NCBI GenBank assembly: GCA_001800315.1
Contig: MGVE01000020.1
Coordinates: 216,604-280,603 of the forward strand
Reading direction: 5' to 3'
Length of the DNA stretch: 64,000 nt
Source: Elusimicrobia bacterium RIFOXYA2_FULL_47_53
Lineage (GTDB): Bacteria > Elusimicrobiota > Endomicrobiia > Endomicrobiales > XYA2-FULL-47-53
The notes under the pieces were generated by a model that searched no databases, had not been told where the DNA came from, and saw only the letters and a list, made by a program, of their open reading frames with translations. Both the position numbers and the translations under genes were made by a program. This document shows, piece by piece, positions 1 to 8,881 of the stretch (positions are counted from its first letter, which is position 1; each line of letters begins with the position of its first letter).

Positions 1-1
1 G

Positions 2-625
2 AGCGCCGCGGTAAGTGTTAACGGTTGCCTTGTCTCGGAAATAACGCTTAACTGCGGGCTGGTGCATTCCGAGAAGTTGATTGAAATAGCTGATCTGGTT
101 TTGTCTAAGGCAGGTTATAAGATATCCGATGTCACCAAAATTGCCGCCTGCGTGGGCCCCGGGAGTTTTACCGGCATCCGCGTCGGCCTGACCTTTGCCA
201 GGACGGCCGCGCAGTCGCTTAAAGTGCCTTTAGTGGGTATTGACGCGATAAAAATTCTTGCCGCGGCGGCTCCTGAAACCGGCTGTCTGGTTTATCCGGT
301 GATAGACGCGCTGAGAAACGAGGTTTATGTTCCGGCCTTAAAGTCCGGGAAGCCGTGTCTGTCCTCAATTGAAGATTCCGCCTCAGCGCTTAAGGCTTTA
401 AATAAAAATATTCTGCTGTTAGGGGGCGGCGCCGGGGTTTACCGGGATTTTTTAAAGAAAAGACTCGGCAAAAAAGTGTTTTTTGCTCCGGAAAATATGA
501 GCAGGCCTTTGGCCGGAACCCTTGCTGTTATCGCTCACGGCTTGCGCGGCGAATACTTTGAGAAGGTTCTGCCCCTCTACATCAGAAGGTCCTGGGCCGA
601 GGAAAGGCAGAAAAGCGGAAAATAA
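2..625 (+). CDS. tsaB: tRNA threonylcarbamoyladenosine biosynthesis protein TsaB (5' end cut by window edge)
   Basis: The reading frame is open from base 2, so the gene starts outside the window; 207 residues are visible. The motif GPGSFTGIRVGL, followed by a stretch like SLKVPLVGIDAI and PVIDALRNEVYV, is the TsaB signature within the ASKHA fold. TsaB is the non-catalytic partner of TsaD in making the t6A37 modification of ANN-reading tRNAs. A GTG at 62 lies inside the conserved N-terminal fold (upstream residues SAAVSVNGCLVSEITL fit the family), so it is not the true start. The usual partner rimI does not follow; an aldolase starts 55 bp downstream. Confidence 0.92.
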   Translation, partial: SAAVSVNGCLVSEITLNCGLVHSEKLIEIADLVLSKAGYKISDVTKIAACVGPGSFTGIRVGLTFARTAAQSLKVPLVGIDAIKILAAAAPETGCLVYPVIDALRNEVYVPALKSGKPCLSSIEDSASALKALNKNILLLGGGAGVYRDFLKKRLGKKVFFAPENMSRPLAGTLAVIAHGLRGEYFEKVLPLYIRRSWAEERQKSGK

Positions 626-680
626 GTTATTATGCTCCAGGGCATCCGGCCCGGAAGCAATTTATAGCGGAGGATTAAGT

Positions 681-1487
681 ATGGATTTTGGAATGAAAAA
701 CAGGATGTCAAGGCTGTTCAAAAAAGACGGGCACTGCTTCTTTATGCCCATTGATCACGGTTATTTCCAGGGGCCGACCACCTGTCTTGAAAAACCCGCG
801 GAGACTATAAAGCCCATACTGAAATACTCGGACGCGCTTTTTGTAACCAGGGGTGTTTTGCGCGCCAGCATAGATACTTCAATAGATATACCCATAATAC
901 TCAGGGTTTCAGGCGGCACCAGCATGGCCGGCAAGGACCTGGCCCACGAGGGCCTTACGACATCTATTGAGGAAATAATAAGGCTTAACGCCTCGGCGGT
1001 TGGAGTTTCAATTTTTGTCGGAAGCGATTACGAGCACGAGACGCTTATGAACCTTTCAAAAATTATTAATGACTGCGAGGATTACGGCATACCCGTTATG
1101 GCTGTTACGGCGGTCGGCAGGGAAGTCGGGAAAATGGAGCCGCGTTACCTGGCTCTCAGCTGCCGCATAGCCGCCGAGCTTGGCGCCCGGGTCGTGAAAA
1201 CCTACTGGTGCGAAAAAGACTTTGACAAAGTCGTAAGCGGCTGTCCGGTTCCGGTTGTTATGGCGGGCGGGCCTAAGTGCGAAACCGAAAAGGAAGTGTT
1301 TGATTTTGTTTACGACGGCATGACAAAAGGCTCGGTGGGAATAAATCTGGGGCGCAATATCTGGCAGAATCCGAACCCTGCCGCCGTGGCAAAGGCTCTT
1401 TACGCCATTGTGCACGAGAAAGCCACCTCAAAAGAGGCTTTTGAAATATTTAATGAAGAGAAAAGCAGGCAAGCTAAAAAGAAGTGA
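681..1487 (+). CDS. DhnA-type class I aldolase (LsrF / FBP aldolase family)
   Basis: A 268-residue TIM-barrel aldolase of the DhnA/LsrF group. Visible landmarks are FMPIDHGYFQGP near the N-terminus, LRVSGGTSMAG, the probable Schiff-base lysine in RVVKTYWCEKDF, and the phosphate-binding strands PVVMAGGPK and GSVGINLGRN. Members act as class I fructose-bisphosphate aldolase, LsrF thiolase or archaeal-type aminodideoxyheptulosonate synthase, and the sequence alone does not separate these. The frame is open further upstream, but the ATG at 681 has a good ribosome site (GCGGAGGA, 667-674) and matches the family N-terminus. It precedes an alcohol dehydrogenase by 52 bp, so both may be co-transcribed and work on sugar or aldehyde substrates (inference). 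Confidence 0.85.
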   Translation: MDFGMKNRMSRLFKKDGHCFFMPIDHGYFQGPTTCLEKPAETIKPILKYSDALFVTRGVLRASIDTSIDIPIILRVSGGTSMAGKDLAHEGLTTSIEEIIRLNASAVGVSIFVGSDYEHETLMNLSKIINDCEDYGIPVMAVTAVGREVGKMEPRYLALSCRIAAELGARVVKTYWCEKDFDKVVSGCPVPVVMAGGPKCETEKEVFDFVYDGMTKGSVGINLGRNIWQNPNPAAVAKALYAIVHEKATSKEAFEIFNEEKSRQAKKK

Positions 1488-1539
1488 GCAGCCCCCGAAC
1501 TGAAAGTGTAAGGGTTATATTTATTTCCCGAGGTATACC

Positions 1540-2565
1540 ATGCGCGTAGCGATGTACTATAACAACAGCGATATCAGAGTTGAGGAGATGCCCAGGCCTT
1601 CCGCCGGACCCGGCGAGATTGTGGTAAAAGTCGCCGCCAGCGGAGTCTGCGGCAGCGATGTTATGGAGTGGTACAGAATTAAGAAGGCGCCCCTGGTACT
1701 CGGCCACGAGATAACGGGCGACATAGTTGAGACAGGTGAGGGCGTCGTTGAGCATAAGACAGGCGACAGAGTTTTTGTGTCTCATCACATACCCTGCAAT
1801 ACCTGTTCTTACTGCCTTGCGGGCCATCATACGACCTGCGAGACCCTACATTCAACAAATTATTTTCCGGGCGGCTTTTCCGAGTATATACGGGTGCCGA
1901 AACTAAACACCCAGCTGGGAGTTTTTAAGCTTCCGGATGAACTGACATATAACGACGGAGTTTTTATTGAGCCGCTGGCCTGCGTCCTGCGCGGGCAGAG
2001 AGTCGCGGGTGTAAAGCCGGGCGCGAGCGTGCTGATTCTGGGAGGCGGCATTTCGGGCCTTCTGCATCTTCTGCTGGCGAAGGCTACCGGAGCCGGAAGG
2101 ATAATTGTCACGGATGTGGATCCGGACAGGCTTGAGTACGCCAGAGAGCTTGGCGCTGAAACAGTTATTATCGCGAGGGAAAATGTCCCCGAAAAAGTTA
2201 AACAGGCTAACGGAGGAAGGGGCGCGGAATTCGTGTTTGTATGCACCGGGGCAGAGAGCGCTTTTACGCAGGCGCTGAATTCCGTGGACAAAGGCGGCAC
2301 GGTTCAGTTTTTCGCGCCGACGAACCCGGGGGTGAATCTTTCCGTTCCGGTAAATGATTTCTGGAGGAATGAAATAACACTCTGCACTTCTTACGCCAAC
2401 AGCCCGTACGACGCGGAAGTCGCCATTGAACTTATAAGGTCAAAGAGAATACCGGTTTCCAGGCTTGTCACTCATGTGCTGCCTCTGAAGGATACGGCGC
2501 GGGGTTTTAGGCTGGTCAGTGAGGCGAAGAAATCAATAAAAGTTATCGTGGAGCCGCAGAAGTAG
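1540..2565 (+). CDS. Zinc-dependent medium-chain alcohol/polyol dehydrogenase
   Basis: A 341-residue medium-chain dehydrogenase. The GroES-like N-terminal half carries the catalytic zinc ligands Cys37 (GVCGSD) and His56-Glu57 (LGHE) and the four structural-zinc cysteines Cys86, 89, 92 and 100. The Rossmann part has ILGGGISGLLHLL around residues 168-180, followed by an acidic residue in VTDVDPDR, which favours NAD(H). The closest groups are sorbitol/threonine dehydrogenases and sugar-alcohol dehydrogenases, but the substrate cannot be read from sequence. The start has an upstream CGAGGT ribosome site. It lies directly after the aldolase on the same strand; the next gene is convergent. Confidence 0.88.
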   Translation: MRVAMYYNNSDIRVEEMPRPSAGPGEIVVKVAASGVCGSDVMEWYRIKKAPLVLGHEITGDIVETGEGVVEHKTGDRVFVSHHIPCNTCSYCLAGHHTTCETLHSTNYFPGGFSEYIRVPKLNTQLGVFKLPDELTYNDGVFIEPLACVLRGQRVAGVKPGASVLILGGGISGLLHLLLAKATGAGRIIVTDVDPDRLEYARELGAETVIIARENVPEKVKQANGGRGAEFVFVCTGAESAFTQALNSVDKGGTVQFFAPTNPGVNLSVPVNDFWRNEITLCTSYANSPYDAEVAIELIRSKRIPVSRLVTHVLPLKDTARGFRLVSEAKKSIKVIVEPQK

Positions 2566-2587
2566 AGGCGGCGGCTCTTTGTTGTGT

Positions 2588-3430
2588 TCAGTAATTTTCC
2601 GCGGCTTCCAGTATATAGACTACCACTCGTTTATGCATAAATTCTTTTTCTTCCTCGGCGTTGTTCACGCCTAAGTCAACCCGCTTGCCTTTTATGGCGG
2701 AGCCGGTGTCTCCGGCGAAGCCGTAGCCAAACCCCGGGACATACACCCTTGTTTTAAGCGGTATAACCGCCGGATCAACCGCCACTACACCTCGCTGCAT
2801 TTTTCGCCCGAGAAAAGTTATTGTGCCGTCGCGCCAGGCAAGCGGATCCCCCGGATAGTAGGCCGTGGCTACCATTTTCATTTTCCTGCACCGCGAAAGA
2901 TCGTAAACCTTTTCTTCTGGACCGTCCTGATTCAAAAGCGCGAGGAGATAAACAGTTTCCTTTAGAGTCCTCTCTTTCACGACAGTCCTTTCTTTTTCAA
3001 GGGAATCGTGATAAATAACTTTTTCATCGCGGATTATGCGTTTGGCTTTAACTTTCCTGAGCTCAACCGGCCTTAGGTTGTTTGTAAACTTTTTCTTCCA
3101 GATTATATGATATTCCGGCTTGTCCTCAACTTTTTCTATTTTCTCGCTCACGCGGATTATCCTCACCGAAAGTTTCGTTGAAAAAAAACCCGTCACCGGA
3201 GGCAGTATTATGTCGTTTGGGCCAAGCGCGACTTTTTCTTTTTCAAGGGCCGCGATAATATCTTCGCGGGAGTTGGCGCCGGCCTGAAGCATTATTTCCT
3301 TTCCGTCAATAAGCGCGCAGGTATGTTTAGCCATGTTGACATAAAGCTTAAGCCCCGCGGCCGCTATTAAAACCGCGGCAGCCGTTAAGAGCAGTATATT
3401 CCAATGAGAGTGTTTTTCAGCTGTTTTCAT
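2588..3430 (-). CDS. Membrane-anchored 3D-domain protein (YabE-like)
   Basis: A 280-residue protein with a single N-terminal membrane segment (about residues 9-28), a middle part resembling DUF348/G5 regions of YabE/Rpf proteins, and a C-terminal 3D domain (about 185-280). The 3D domain has ATAYYPGD, GVVAVDPAVIPLKTRVYVPGFG, AGDTGSAIKGKRVDL with the three conserved aspartates, as in MltA/YabE peptidoglycan-lytic folds. It probably acts on peptidoglycan outside the inner membrane. The start overlaps the end of the radical SAM gene by 14 bp, making it the last gene of the tmk-to-3D operon. In Bacillus, yabE also follows tatD (yabD), which supports the family call. Confidence 0.8.
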   Translation of the reverse strand: MKTAEKHSHWNILLLTAAAVLIAAAGLKLYVNMAKHTCALIDGKEIMLQAGANSREDIIAALEKEKVALGPNDIILPPVTGFFSTKLSVRIIRVSEKIEKVEDKPEYHIIWKKKFTNNLRPVELRKVKAKRIIRDEKVIYHDSLEKERTVVKERTLKETVYLLALLNQDGPEEKVYDLSRCRKMKMVATAYYPGDPLAWRDGTITFLGRKMQRGVVAVDPAVIPLKTRVYVPGFGYGFAGDTGSAIKGKRVDLGVNNAEEEKEFMHKRVVVYILEAAENY

Positions 3431-4022
3431 AGCTGTCCAGGTAGGGCCTTAAACGGAAATTTACTCCGAGTTTTTCGGCTATCTTGGCGCAGCCGGCAGT
3501 ATCTGTGCCGGGCAGGGTAATGCAGGTAAGAGTCACCTCTTTTATGTGTTTTTTGCATTTCCCGGCAAAATTTAGGACAGCCTTGTAGGATTTCAGCCCG
3601 AAAGCCGGCCTGTGAAGTTTCCTGTAATCGGAGGGGTTTGCGGCGTTTAAGCTGATGGAGACGGCATCCACCAGTCCCTCAAGCTCTGGGGTGATATCTC
3701 TCTTATAAACAAGGTTTGCGTGGCCGGAGGTGTTGACGCGGACTTTGCCGCCTTTTGATTTTATCCAGGCCGCTATGATTTTAAGTTCTTCAAGCCTCAG
3801 CAGAGGCTCTCCGTAACCGCAGAAAACTATTTCAGAGTATTTTTTAGGGTTCTTGATTTCCCTGATAACCTGCTCGGTTGTCGGCTCTTTCTTCAGCCTC
3901 AGGTTGTTGCCGCGAAACTTGCCCGCCCATTTGTTCTTGATGCAAAAGGTGCAGGACGCGGTGCAGCGGTTTGTCATATTAATGTAGAGGCTCTTGCCGT
4001 ATTTATAAGCTATTGATGACAT
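3417..4022 (-). CDS. TatD-associated radical SAM protein
   Basis: A 201-residue radical SAM protein with the [4Fe-4S] ligands Cys20, Cys24 and Cys27 (NRCTASCTFCIKNKW). The GYGEPLL and SISLNAANPSDY segments are the SAM-binding and barrel strands. It is short, so it is a minimal barrel without an auxiliary cluster domain. A family of radical SAM proteins that sit next to TatD nucleases is known, and this gene starts one base after the tatD stop (TAA-C-ATG), so the pairing is direct here. The frame is open upstream to 4079 inside tatD, but the ATG at 4022 matches the family N-terminus. The substrate is unknown. Confidence 0.85.
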   Translation of the reverse strand: MSSIAYKYGKSLYINMTNRCTASCTFCIKNKWAGKFRGNNLRLKKEPTTEQVIREIKNPKKYSEIVFCGYGEPLLRLEELKIIAAWIKSKGGKVRVNTSGHANLVYKRDITPELEGLVDAVSISLNAANPSDYRKLHRPAFGLKSYKAVLNFAGKCKKHIKEVTLTCITLPGTDTAGCAKIAEKLGVNFRLRPYLDSYENS

Positions 4023-4023
4023 G

Positions 4024-4788
4024 TTATATCCCGAATAATTTTGAGGCGTTTCGCGAAACAACCGCTGCCGCCAGCTCAAATGGAATGTCCCTCAAAGAGG
4101 CTATCTCCCTGATAATATGCTCAAGATAAGCCGGTTCGTTTCTCTGGCCTCTGAATTTCTGAGGGGGAAGATAGGGGGAATCGGTTTCAACAACAATTCT
4201 GTCTAAAGATATCTGCCTGACTATGTCTTTTAAGGCCGCGGCTTTGGGGTAAGTTACGGGGCCGTCAATGCCCAGGTAAAATCCCATGTCAAGAAGCGCC
4301 AGGGCGTCATTTAAGTCACCGGAGAAACAATGTATAACCCCGCGGCAGTTGTTCGCGCCGGAGGATTTTAAAGTATCAATCAGCTCCTTGTAGGCGTCCC
4401 TGCAGTGCACCACGAGCGGTTTGTTGATTTCTCTTGCTATGTTAATATGGCTGATAAATACTTTCTTCTGGGTTTCCCTGGGAGAATTTTCGTAGTAAAA
4501 ATCAAAGCCCGTTTCGCCTATGCCGGTCACCTCGGGCGCGGCCGCAAGGTGTTTAAGATCAGCGAGGTTTTTCTCATTGGCCAGTTTGGCGTCCTGCGGA
4601 TGAATTCCGAGAACACAGCGCATAAAGCCGTTGGCGCGGCAGAACTCAACGGCTTTCTCCCATTGGCCGGGCATGCAGGCCACTTCAATTATGGCTGAAA
4701 CGCCGGCAGCGCGGGCTCTTGTCAGGGCATCAGCCCTGTCGGAGTCAAACCTGCTGTCCAGCAAATGGCAGTGAGTGTCTGTGTGCAT
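4024..4788 (-). CDS. tatD: TatD family metal-dependent hydrolase / DNase
   Basis: A 254-residue amidohydrolase-fold enzyme. The metal ligands are visible: HxH at residues 6-8 (DTHCHLLDSRFD), Glu in GETGFDFYY, His in VVHCRDAY, His in IHCFSGDL and the Asp in ETDSPYLPPQ. The motif around FRGQRNEP is typical of TatD. Family members are Mg-dependent 3'-5' DNA exonucleases linked to DNA repair; some may have other substrates. The ATG shares a base with the metG stop (TAATG), so the two are translationally coupled. Following genes are the TatD-associated radical SAM protein and a 3D-domain protein. Confidence 0.93.
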   Translation of the reverse strand: MHTDTHCHLLDSRFDSDRADALTRARAAGVSAIIEVACMPGQWEKAVEFCRANGFMRCVLGIHPQDAKLANEKNLADLKHLAAAPEVTGIGETGFDFYYENSPRETQKKVFISHINIAREINKPLVVHCRDAYKELIDTLKSSGANNCRGVIHCFSGDLNDALALLDMGFYLGIDGPVTYPKAAALKDIVRQISLDRIVVETDSPYLPPQKFRGQRNEPAYLEHIIREIASLRDIPFELAAAVVSRNASKLFGI

Positions 4789-6353
4789 TATTTTTTTTCT
4801 AAGCGCGGGAAAAGAATTCCGCCCTTTTGAGTGGCTGTGCCCGGGCGGGGAGAAAGAATATTTTTTGATTTATTTCTGTCGGCGGACGACAGGTATTCCC
4901 GCGCGACGGATTCAATGTCTTCGGATTCGCCGAGCTGGGCCCAGATACTTTTGCATATATTGGGCATAAAGGGAAGAGCATATACTGTCAGCGCTTTAAG
5001 ATTGGCGGCCATATTAAAAAGCACCGCGGGCAGTTCCGGGTTGTTTTCCTTTGCCATTTTCCACGGGGCCGTCTGCTGAATGTACTGGTTGGCGGAATTT
5101 AACGACATCTGAAGCGCGGCGATATATCTGTGGAACTCAAGATTTTCAAGCAGCAGCTCTGAGCTTCCCATCTGGGAAAGAATGGTGTCCGCGCAGGCGG
5201 GCGCTGTGGAAGCGGCAGCCGGTTCGGGAATTAGTTTAGCGGAAAATTTTTCCAGCATATCAAGAGTTCGGTTCACGAGGTTGCCGAGATTATTAGCCAG
5301 ATCCGTGTTGTATTTGTCTTTTAAGGCCTGCCAGGATATGTCGCCGTCGGCTCCGAAAGGGAAAAGCGAAAGCACGAGGTATCTTGCGGCATCGGCGCCG
5401 AACATCGCGGATAGTTCCTGCGGCCTTATGACATTGCCGATGCTCTTGGACATCTTCTGCCCGTCAATGGTAAAAAAACCGTGGGCGAAAACTTTCTTAG
5501 GCAGGGGCAGTCCGGCGCCCAGCAGCATAGCCGGCCATATTACGCTGTGAAACCATAGAATATCTTTTGCCATCAGCTGGCAGTCGGCAGGCCAGAGTTT
5601 TTTAAACAGCTCGGAGTTATCCTCAAAACCTATCGCGGTTATATAATTTAAAAGCGCGTCAACCCAGACATAAGCTGTCTGCTTTTCGTCAAAGGGAAGC
5701 GGTATGCCCCATTTTAAGTCGGAGCGGGACATGCTTATGTCCTCAAGCTTGTTTGCTTTAAGCTTGCCGGCTATCTCGTTTCGGCGCTCAACGGGGTAAA
5801 TCGCTATATGGCCGGGATTTGATTCGTCTGTTATCCTTGCAAGCAGTTCATCCTGAAAAGCGGAAAGTTTGAAGAAGTAGTTCTCCTCGGAATGCTCTTC
5901 GGGCCTGGTTTTGTGGTCGGGGCAGCATTTTTGTTCGTCAAGATCGGCTTCGCCAAGGTATTTCTCGCAGCCGACGCAGTAAAGCCCGGAGTAATTCCCT
6001 TTGTAAATAAGGCCCTTGTCAAAAAGTTTCTGTAAAAAGCTTTTTACGGCGCTTTCATGCTTTGGATCGGTAGTGCGAATAAATCCGCTGAAGGAGATTC
6101 CCAGTTCCTCCCAGGCTTTTCTAAACTCCGAGGAGATATGGTCGGCGAACTCTTTGGGCGATGTGCCCGCCTTTTGGGCCGCCTGCTCAATTTTAGAGCC
6201 GTGCTCGTCGGTGCCGGTGAGAAAATATACATCCTCGCCGCGCAGGCGGTGGTAGCGGGAGAGCACATCGGCGGCAACGGTAGTATAGGCGTGGCCTATA
6301 TGCGGCGTATCGTTGACATAATAAATTGGCGTGGTTATGTAGTATTTTTTCAT
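4788..6353 (-). CDS. metG: Methionyl-tRNA synthetase
   Basis: A 521-residue class I synthetase that charges tRNA-Met and initiator tRNA. HIGH is present at residues 18-21 (NDTPHIGHAYT) and KMSKS in GQKMSKSIGNVI. The connective-peptide zinc knuckle is CVGCEKYLGE...CCPDH. The anticodon-binding helical domain occupies about residues 385-490. The C-terminal dimerising tRNA-binding (EMAP/Trbp111-like) domain found in many longer MetG proteins is missing, which is a normal variant. It lies 15 bp after ricT and overlaps tatD by one base, in the middle of the minus-strand operon. Confidence 0.97.
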   Translation of the reverse strand: MKKYYITTPIYYVNDTPHIGHAYTTVAADVLSRYHRLRGEDVYFLTGTDEHGSKIEQAAQKAGTSPKEFADHISSEFRKAWEELGISFSGFIRTTDPKHESAVKSFLQKLFDKGLIYKGNYSGLYCVGCEKYLGEADLDEQKCCPDHKTRPEEHSEENYFFKLSAFQDELLARITDESNPGHIAIYPVERRNEIAGKLKANKLEDISMSRSDLKWGIPLPFDEKQTAYVWVDALLNYITAIGFEDNSELFKKLWPADCQLMAKDILWFHSVIWPAMLLGAGLPLPKKVFAHGFFTIDGQKMSKSIGNVIRPQELSAMFGADAARYLVLSLFPFGADGDISWQALKDKYNTDLANNLGNLVNRTLDMLEKFSAKLIPEPAAASTAPACADTILSQMGSSELLLENLEFHRYIAALQMSLNSANQYIQQTAPWKMAKENNPELPAVLFNMAANLKALTVYALPFMPNICKSIWAQLGESEDIESVAREYLSSADRNKSKNILSPRPGTATQKGGILFPRLEKK

Positions 6354-6368
6354 TTTATTAAAAAATGG

Positions 6369-7181
6369 CTATATGCCCATTTTATCCAGTATGGTATGGG
6401 AAAGCTGGTCGGCGCTGAATATCTTTATCTGTTTGTCGGGCATTTCCACTCCGACCTCTTCCTTGAGGCAGTTGAGAGACACCACGGTGCCCTGTCCGGC
6501 CGGGGTATGGACTTTACTGCCGACTTTGGGCATTTTCTTTTTTGAGTGTTTGTAGCATTCCTGCTCATAGGCCAGGCAGCACATAAGCCTGCCGCAGAGG
6601 CCGGAGAGCTTTGCCGTGTTAAGCGAAAGATCCTGCTCCTTGGCCATATCTATCGTAACCGAAGAAAATTCTTTAAGGAAAGATTTACAGCAGAGTTTCC
6701 TGCCGCAGGTGCCTATGCCGCCAATCATTTTCGCTTCGTCCCGGACGCCTATCTGCACCATCTGGATTCTTGTCTTGAGTATGTGTCCCAGGTCCTTAAT
6801 GAGTTCCCTGAAATCCACGCGCGTCTCGGAAGTGTAGTAAATAAACAGTTTGGAACGGTCAAAGGTGTACTGAACGCAGGTAAGCTTCATGGGAAGCTCG
6901 TGGTCCTCTATTTTATTAAGCACTATTCTCTGGGCCTGATGGTTCTTATCCTCGTTCTCTTTCTCCCTGGCGTGGTCTTCTTTTGTCATCTTGCGGATAA
7001 TTTTTCCGATACTGTCTTTGGGCTTCTCTACCATGCGTTCCCGCTCGTAAACCAGGCCCACTTCCTGCCCGTGCTCGGTTTCTAATATAACTGTGTCTCC
7101 CGCGGCGACATCAAGATGTCCCGTCTCTCCCAGAATTTTATCGCGCATTCTTCTTACTATAAGTCCGGCTACTATCGGCAT
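6369..7181 (-). CDS. ricT: PSP1-domain protein RicT/YaaT
   Basis: A 270-residue PSP1 C-terminal-domain protein. The cysteine-rich core GTCGRKLCCKSFLKEF followed by LSGLCGRLMCCLAYE is the hallmark of RicT/YaaT, where these cysteines take part in [4Fe-4S] binding. In Bacillus subtilis RicT works with RicA and RicF to stimulate RNase Y maturation of mRNAs; whether that complex exists here is not visible. The C-terminal stretch has basic residues and a KOW-like VGSKVHTPAGQGTVVS segment. It lies 12 bp from holB and 15 bp from metG, the same neighbourhood as in Firmicutes. Confidence 0.9.
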   Translation of the reverse strand: MPIVAGLIVRRMRDKILGETGHLDVAAGDTVILETEHGQEVGLVYERERMVEKPKDSIGKIIRKMTKEDHAREKENEDKNHQAQRIVLNKIEDHELPMKLTCVQYTFDRSKLFIYYTSETRVDFRELIKDLGHILKTRIQMVQIGVRDEAKMIGGIGTCGRKLCCKSFLKEFSSVTIDMAKEQDLSLNTAKLSGLCGRLMCCLAYEQECYKHSKKKMPKVGSKVHTPAGQGTVVSLNCLKEEVGVEMPDKQIKIFSADQLSHTILDKMGI

Positions 7182-7193
7182 AATTACCCCTGT

Positions 7194-8141
7194 TTAGTCG
7201 CTGCTTTTTGATAGTTTAAGGAAAAGCGAGTCCATTACCAGCTGAGGGTTCGCGTTCTTTTCCAGAAACTTCTGTGAAGCTATTATATTTTCCAGCGTTT
7301 TGAAATGTTTTTTAGGATTAGAGCGGAAGTCCCGCTTTACGGCCAGCAGCAGCTCATTTAAAAACTCGCCCGCGTTTTTGGAATACTGCTGGCTTTTAAA
7401 CAGCAGCTGCGCCGAACTCAGGGTTCCCGACGAGATGCTTTTCCACACCTCCAGGGCCTCAATGGACTGGCCCGCGAGCTTTACATAAGCTTCGGAAATT
7501 GAACCTTCGGATAAAGCCGCAATCTCTCTGGCCGTTTCCGGTTCAACCGAAGACTTTTCAATAAGAAGTTTAGCTATATCGTTTTCGGGAATGGGTCCGA
7601 AAAGCACTATCTGCGTCCTTGAAACTATGGTCGGCGGCAGGTTTTCTTTGTGCTTTGCCAGCAGTATGATAACCGTCCAGGCCGGCGGCTCCTCAAGAGT
7701 TTTCAAAAGGCAGTTCGCCGCGTCAATGGATATTTTCTCAGCGGGCTCAACTATAAATACTTTCCACCTGCCTTCAACGGGTTTCAGGTTAACTTCTTTC
7801 TGGAGAGCCCTTATGGTGTCAATCTTTATAACTTTCTGCTTATCCAAGTCCTTATTTTCCAGCCGGGCCTGGTATTCAAAATCTATGAGCTGAACATCGG
7901 GATGGTTGAGCTTTGATATTTTCCCGCAGGAAAGGCAGTGGTCGCAGGGGCCCGGCAGGCTGTCTTTGCCGCCTGTGCGCGATTCGCAGTTTAAATATTT
8001 TGCCAGTTCAAGGGCTGTTTTCTTTCTGCCGACTCCGTGAGGGCCTATAAAGAGATAAGCATGCGGAGTGCGCCCCGACTTCATCTGCCCGGTGAGTATG
8101 TCTTTGGCTTTTTTCTGTCCCAAAATATCCGAAAAGCTCAT
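7194..8141 (-). CDS. holB: DNA polymerase III delta' subunit
   Basis: A 315-residue clamp-loader AAA+ protein. The P-loop is GPHGVGRKKTALELAK, the zinc module is formed by cysteines around CESRTGG...CDHCLSCGK, and the sensor motif SRT occurs in PPTIVSRTQIVLF. FIVEPAEKISIDAANCLLKTLEEPP is the Walker-B-like region typical of delta'/gamma proteins. It loads the beta clamp together with delta and tau/gamma. The start overlaps the tmk stop by 4 bp (ATGA), so translation is coupled. The C-terminal collar domain is present but weakly conserved, as usual. Confidence 0.92.
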   Translation of the reverse strand: MSFSDILGQKKAKDILTGQMKSGRTPHAYLFIGPHGVGRKKTALELAKYLNCESRTGGKDSLPGPCDHCLSCGKISKLNHPDVQLIDFEYQARLENKDLDKQKVIKIDTIRALQKEVNLKPVEGRWKVFIVEPAEKISIDAANCLLKTLEEPPAWTVIILLAKHKENLPPTIVSRTQIVLFGPIPENDIAKLLIEKSSVEPETAREIAALSEGSISEAYVKLAGQSIEALEVWKSISSGTLSSAQLLFKSQQYSKNAGEFLNELLLAVKRDFRSNPKKHFKTLENIIASQKFLEKNANPQLVMDSLFLKLSKSSD

Positions 8142-8785
8142 AGTTTCAGCGCTTTTTTGACTATCTGCCTTATTTTGTCCTGGGTATCCTCAACTGTTTC
8201 GGCTGTCCTGACCACCTTGATTCTTTTTGGCTCAAGCTTCGCTATTTTTAAATAAGCTGCCCTGACAGTTCTGTGGAAATCAAAGTTCTCCCGCTCTATC
8301 CTGTCGGAGGCCTCAAAGGATTCTTTTTTAATGCCCCTGGCAAGAGCGAGGCCCCGCTCAACCGGAGTGTCAAGCACTATGGTGAGGTCGGGGGAAATAC
8401 CGCAGGTCGCTATGGAGTTTAGTTTTTTTATCGTCGGTATGTCCAACTTTCGGCCGTAACCCTGATAGGCGAGCGTGGCGTCGGTGTACCTGTCACAGAT
8501 AACGGTTTTGCCGTTATTAAGAGCCGGGATAATAAGTTCCTGCGTGTGCTGGGCCCTGCTCGCCTCGTAAAGCATAAGCTCGGCCAGGGGGGTAATGGAG
8601 TTTTTTGGATTGAGCAGAACCTGCCTGATGTCTTCGGCAAGTTTTGTGCCGCCCGGCTCTCTTGTGCGTACGACGCTAAAGCCGCAACCGTGCAGGTAAC
8701 GGGACAGCAGTTCGCAGTGAGTGCTTTTCCCGCCGCCTTCCGGTCCTTCAAATGTTATAAAAAAACCTTTCTTGTTTTTTTTCAT
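8138..8785 (-). CDS. tmk: Thymidylate kinase
   Basis: A 215-residue dTMP kinase that makes dTDP for DNA synthesis. The P-loop is FEGPEGGGKSTHCELL (about residues 11-26), followed by the conserved RTREPGGTKLAEDIRQ, the DRYTDATLAYQGYGR thymidine site and a basic lid region (RGIKKESFEASDRIE). It is the first gene of the seven-gene minus-strand operon. A promoter candidate embedded in the upstream terminator (8853-8881) would drive it, leaving a leader of about 60 nt. The start is ATG with no strong ribosome site (AT-rich AACAATTTTTT upstream). Confidence 0.95.
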   Translation of the reverse strand: MKKNKKGFFITFEGPEGGGKSTHCELLSRYLHGCGFSVVRTREPGGTKLAEDIRQVLLNPKNSITPLAELMLYEASRAQHTQELIIPALNNGKTVICDRYTDATLAYQGYGRKLDIPTIKKLNSIATCGISPDLTIVLDTPVERGLALARGIKKESFEASDRIERENFDFHRTVRAAYLKIAKLEPKRIKVVRTAETVEDTQDKIRQIVKKALKL

Positions 8786-8852
8786 AAAAAATTGTTAAGT
8801 TTTTAACCGCTGCCGGCCGGCATCGCCGAAAAGCAACGCTTCAGCGAAGAAG

Positions 8853-8881
8853 ATTCTAACAAAAAAAACCCCCTAAGTCAA
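8853..8881 (-). promoter_or_regulatory. Promoter candidate for the tmk operon
   Basis: On the minus strand TTGACT (8881-8876) and TAGAAT (8858-8853) are separated by exactly 17 bp. The -35 box and spacer lie inside the terminator hairpin that ends the upstream pilin operon, so one piece of DNA would both stop one transcript and start the next. This is a sequence match only. Confidence 0.6.

Noticed and set aside
522..680. N-terminal extension of the DhnA-type aldolase
   Set aside because: The extension overlaps tsaB in another frame and has no family similarity; ATG 681 has GCGGAGGA upstream.
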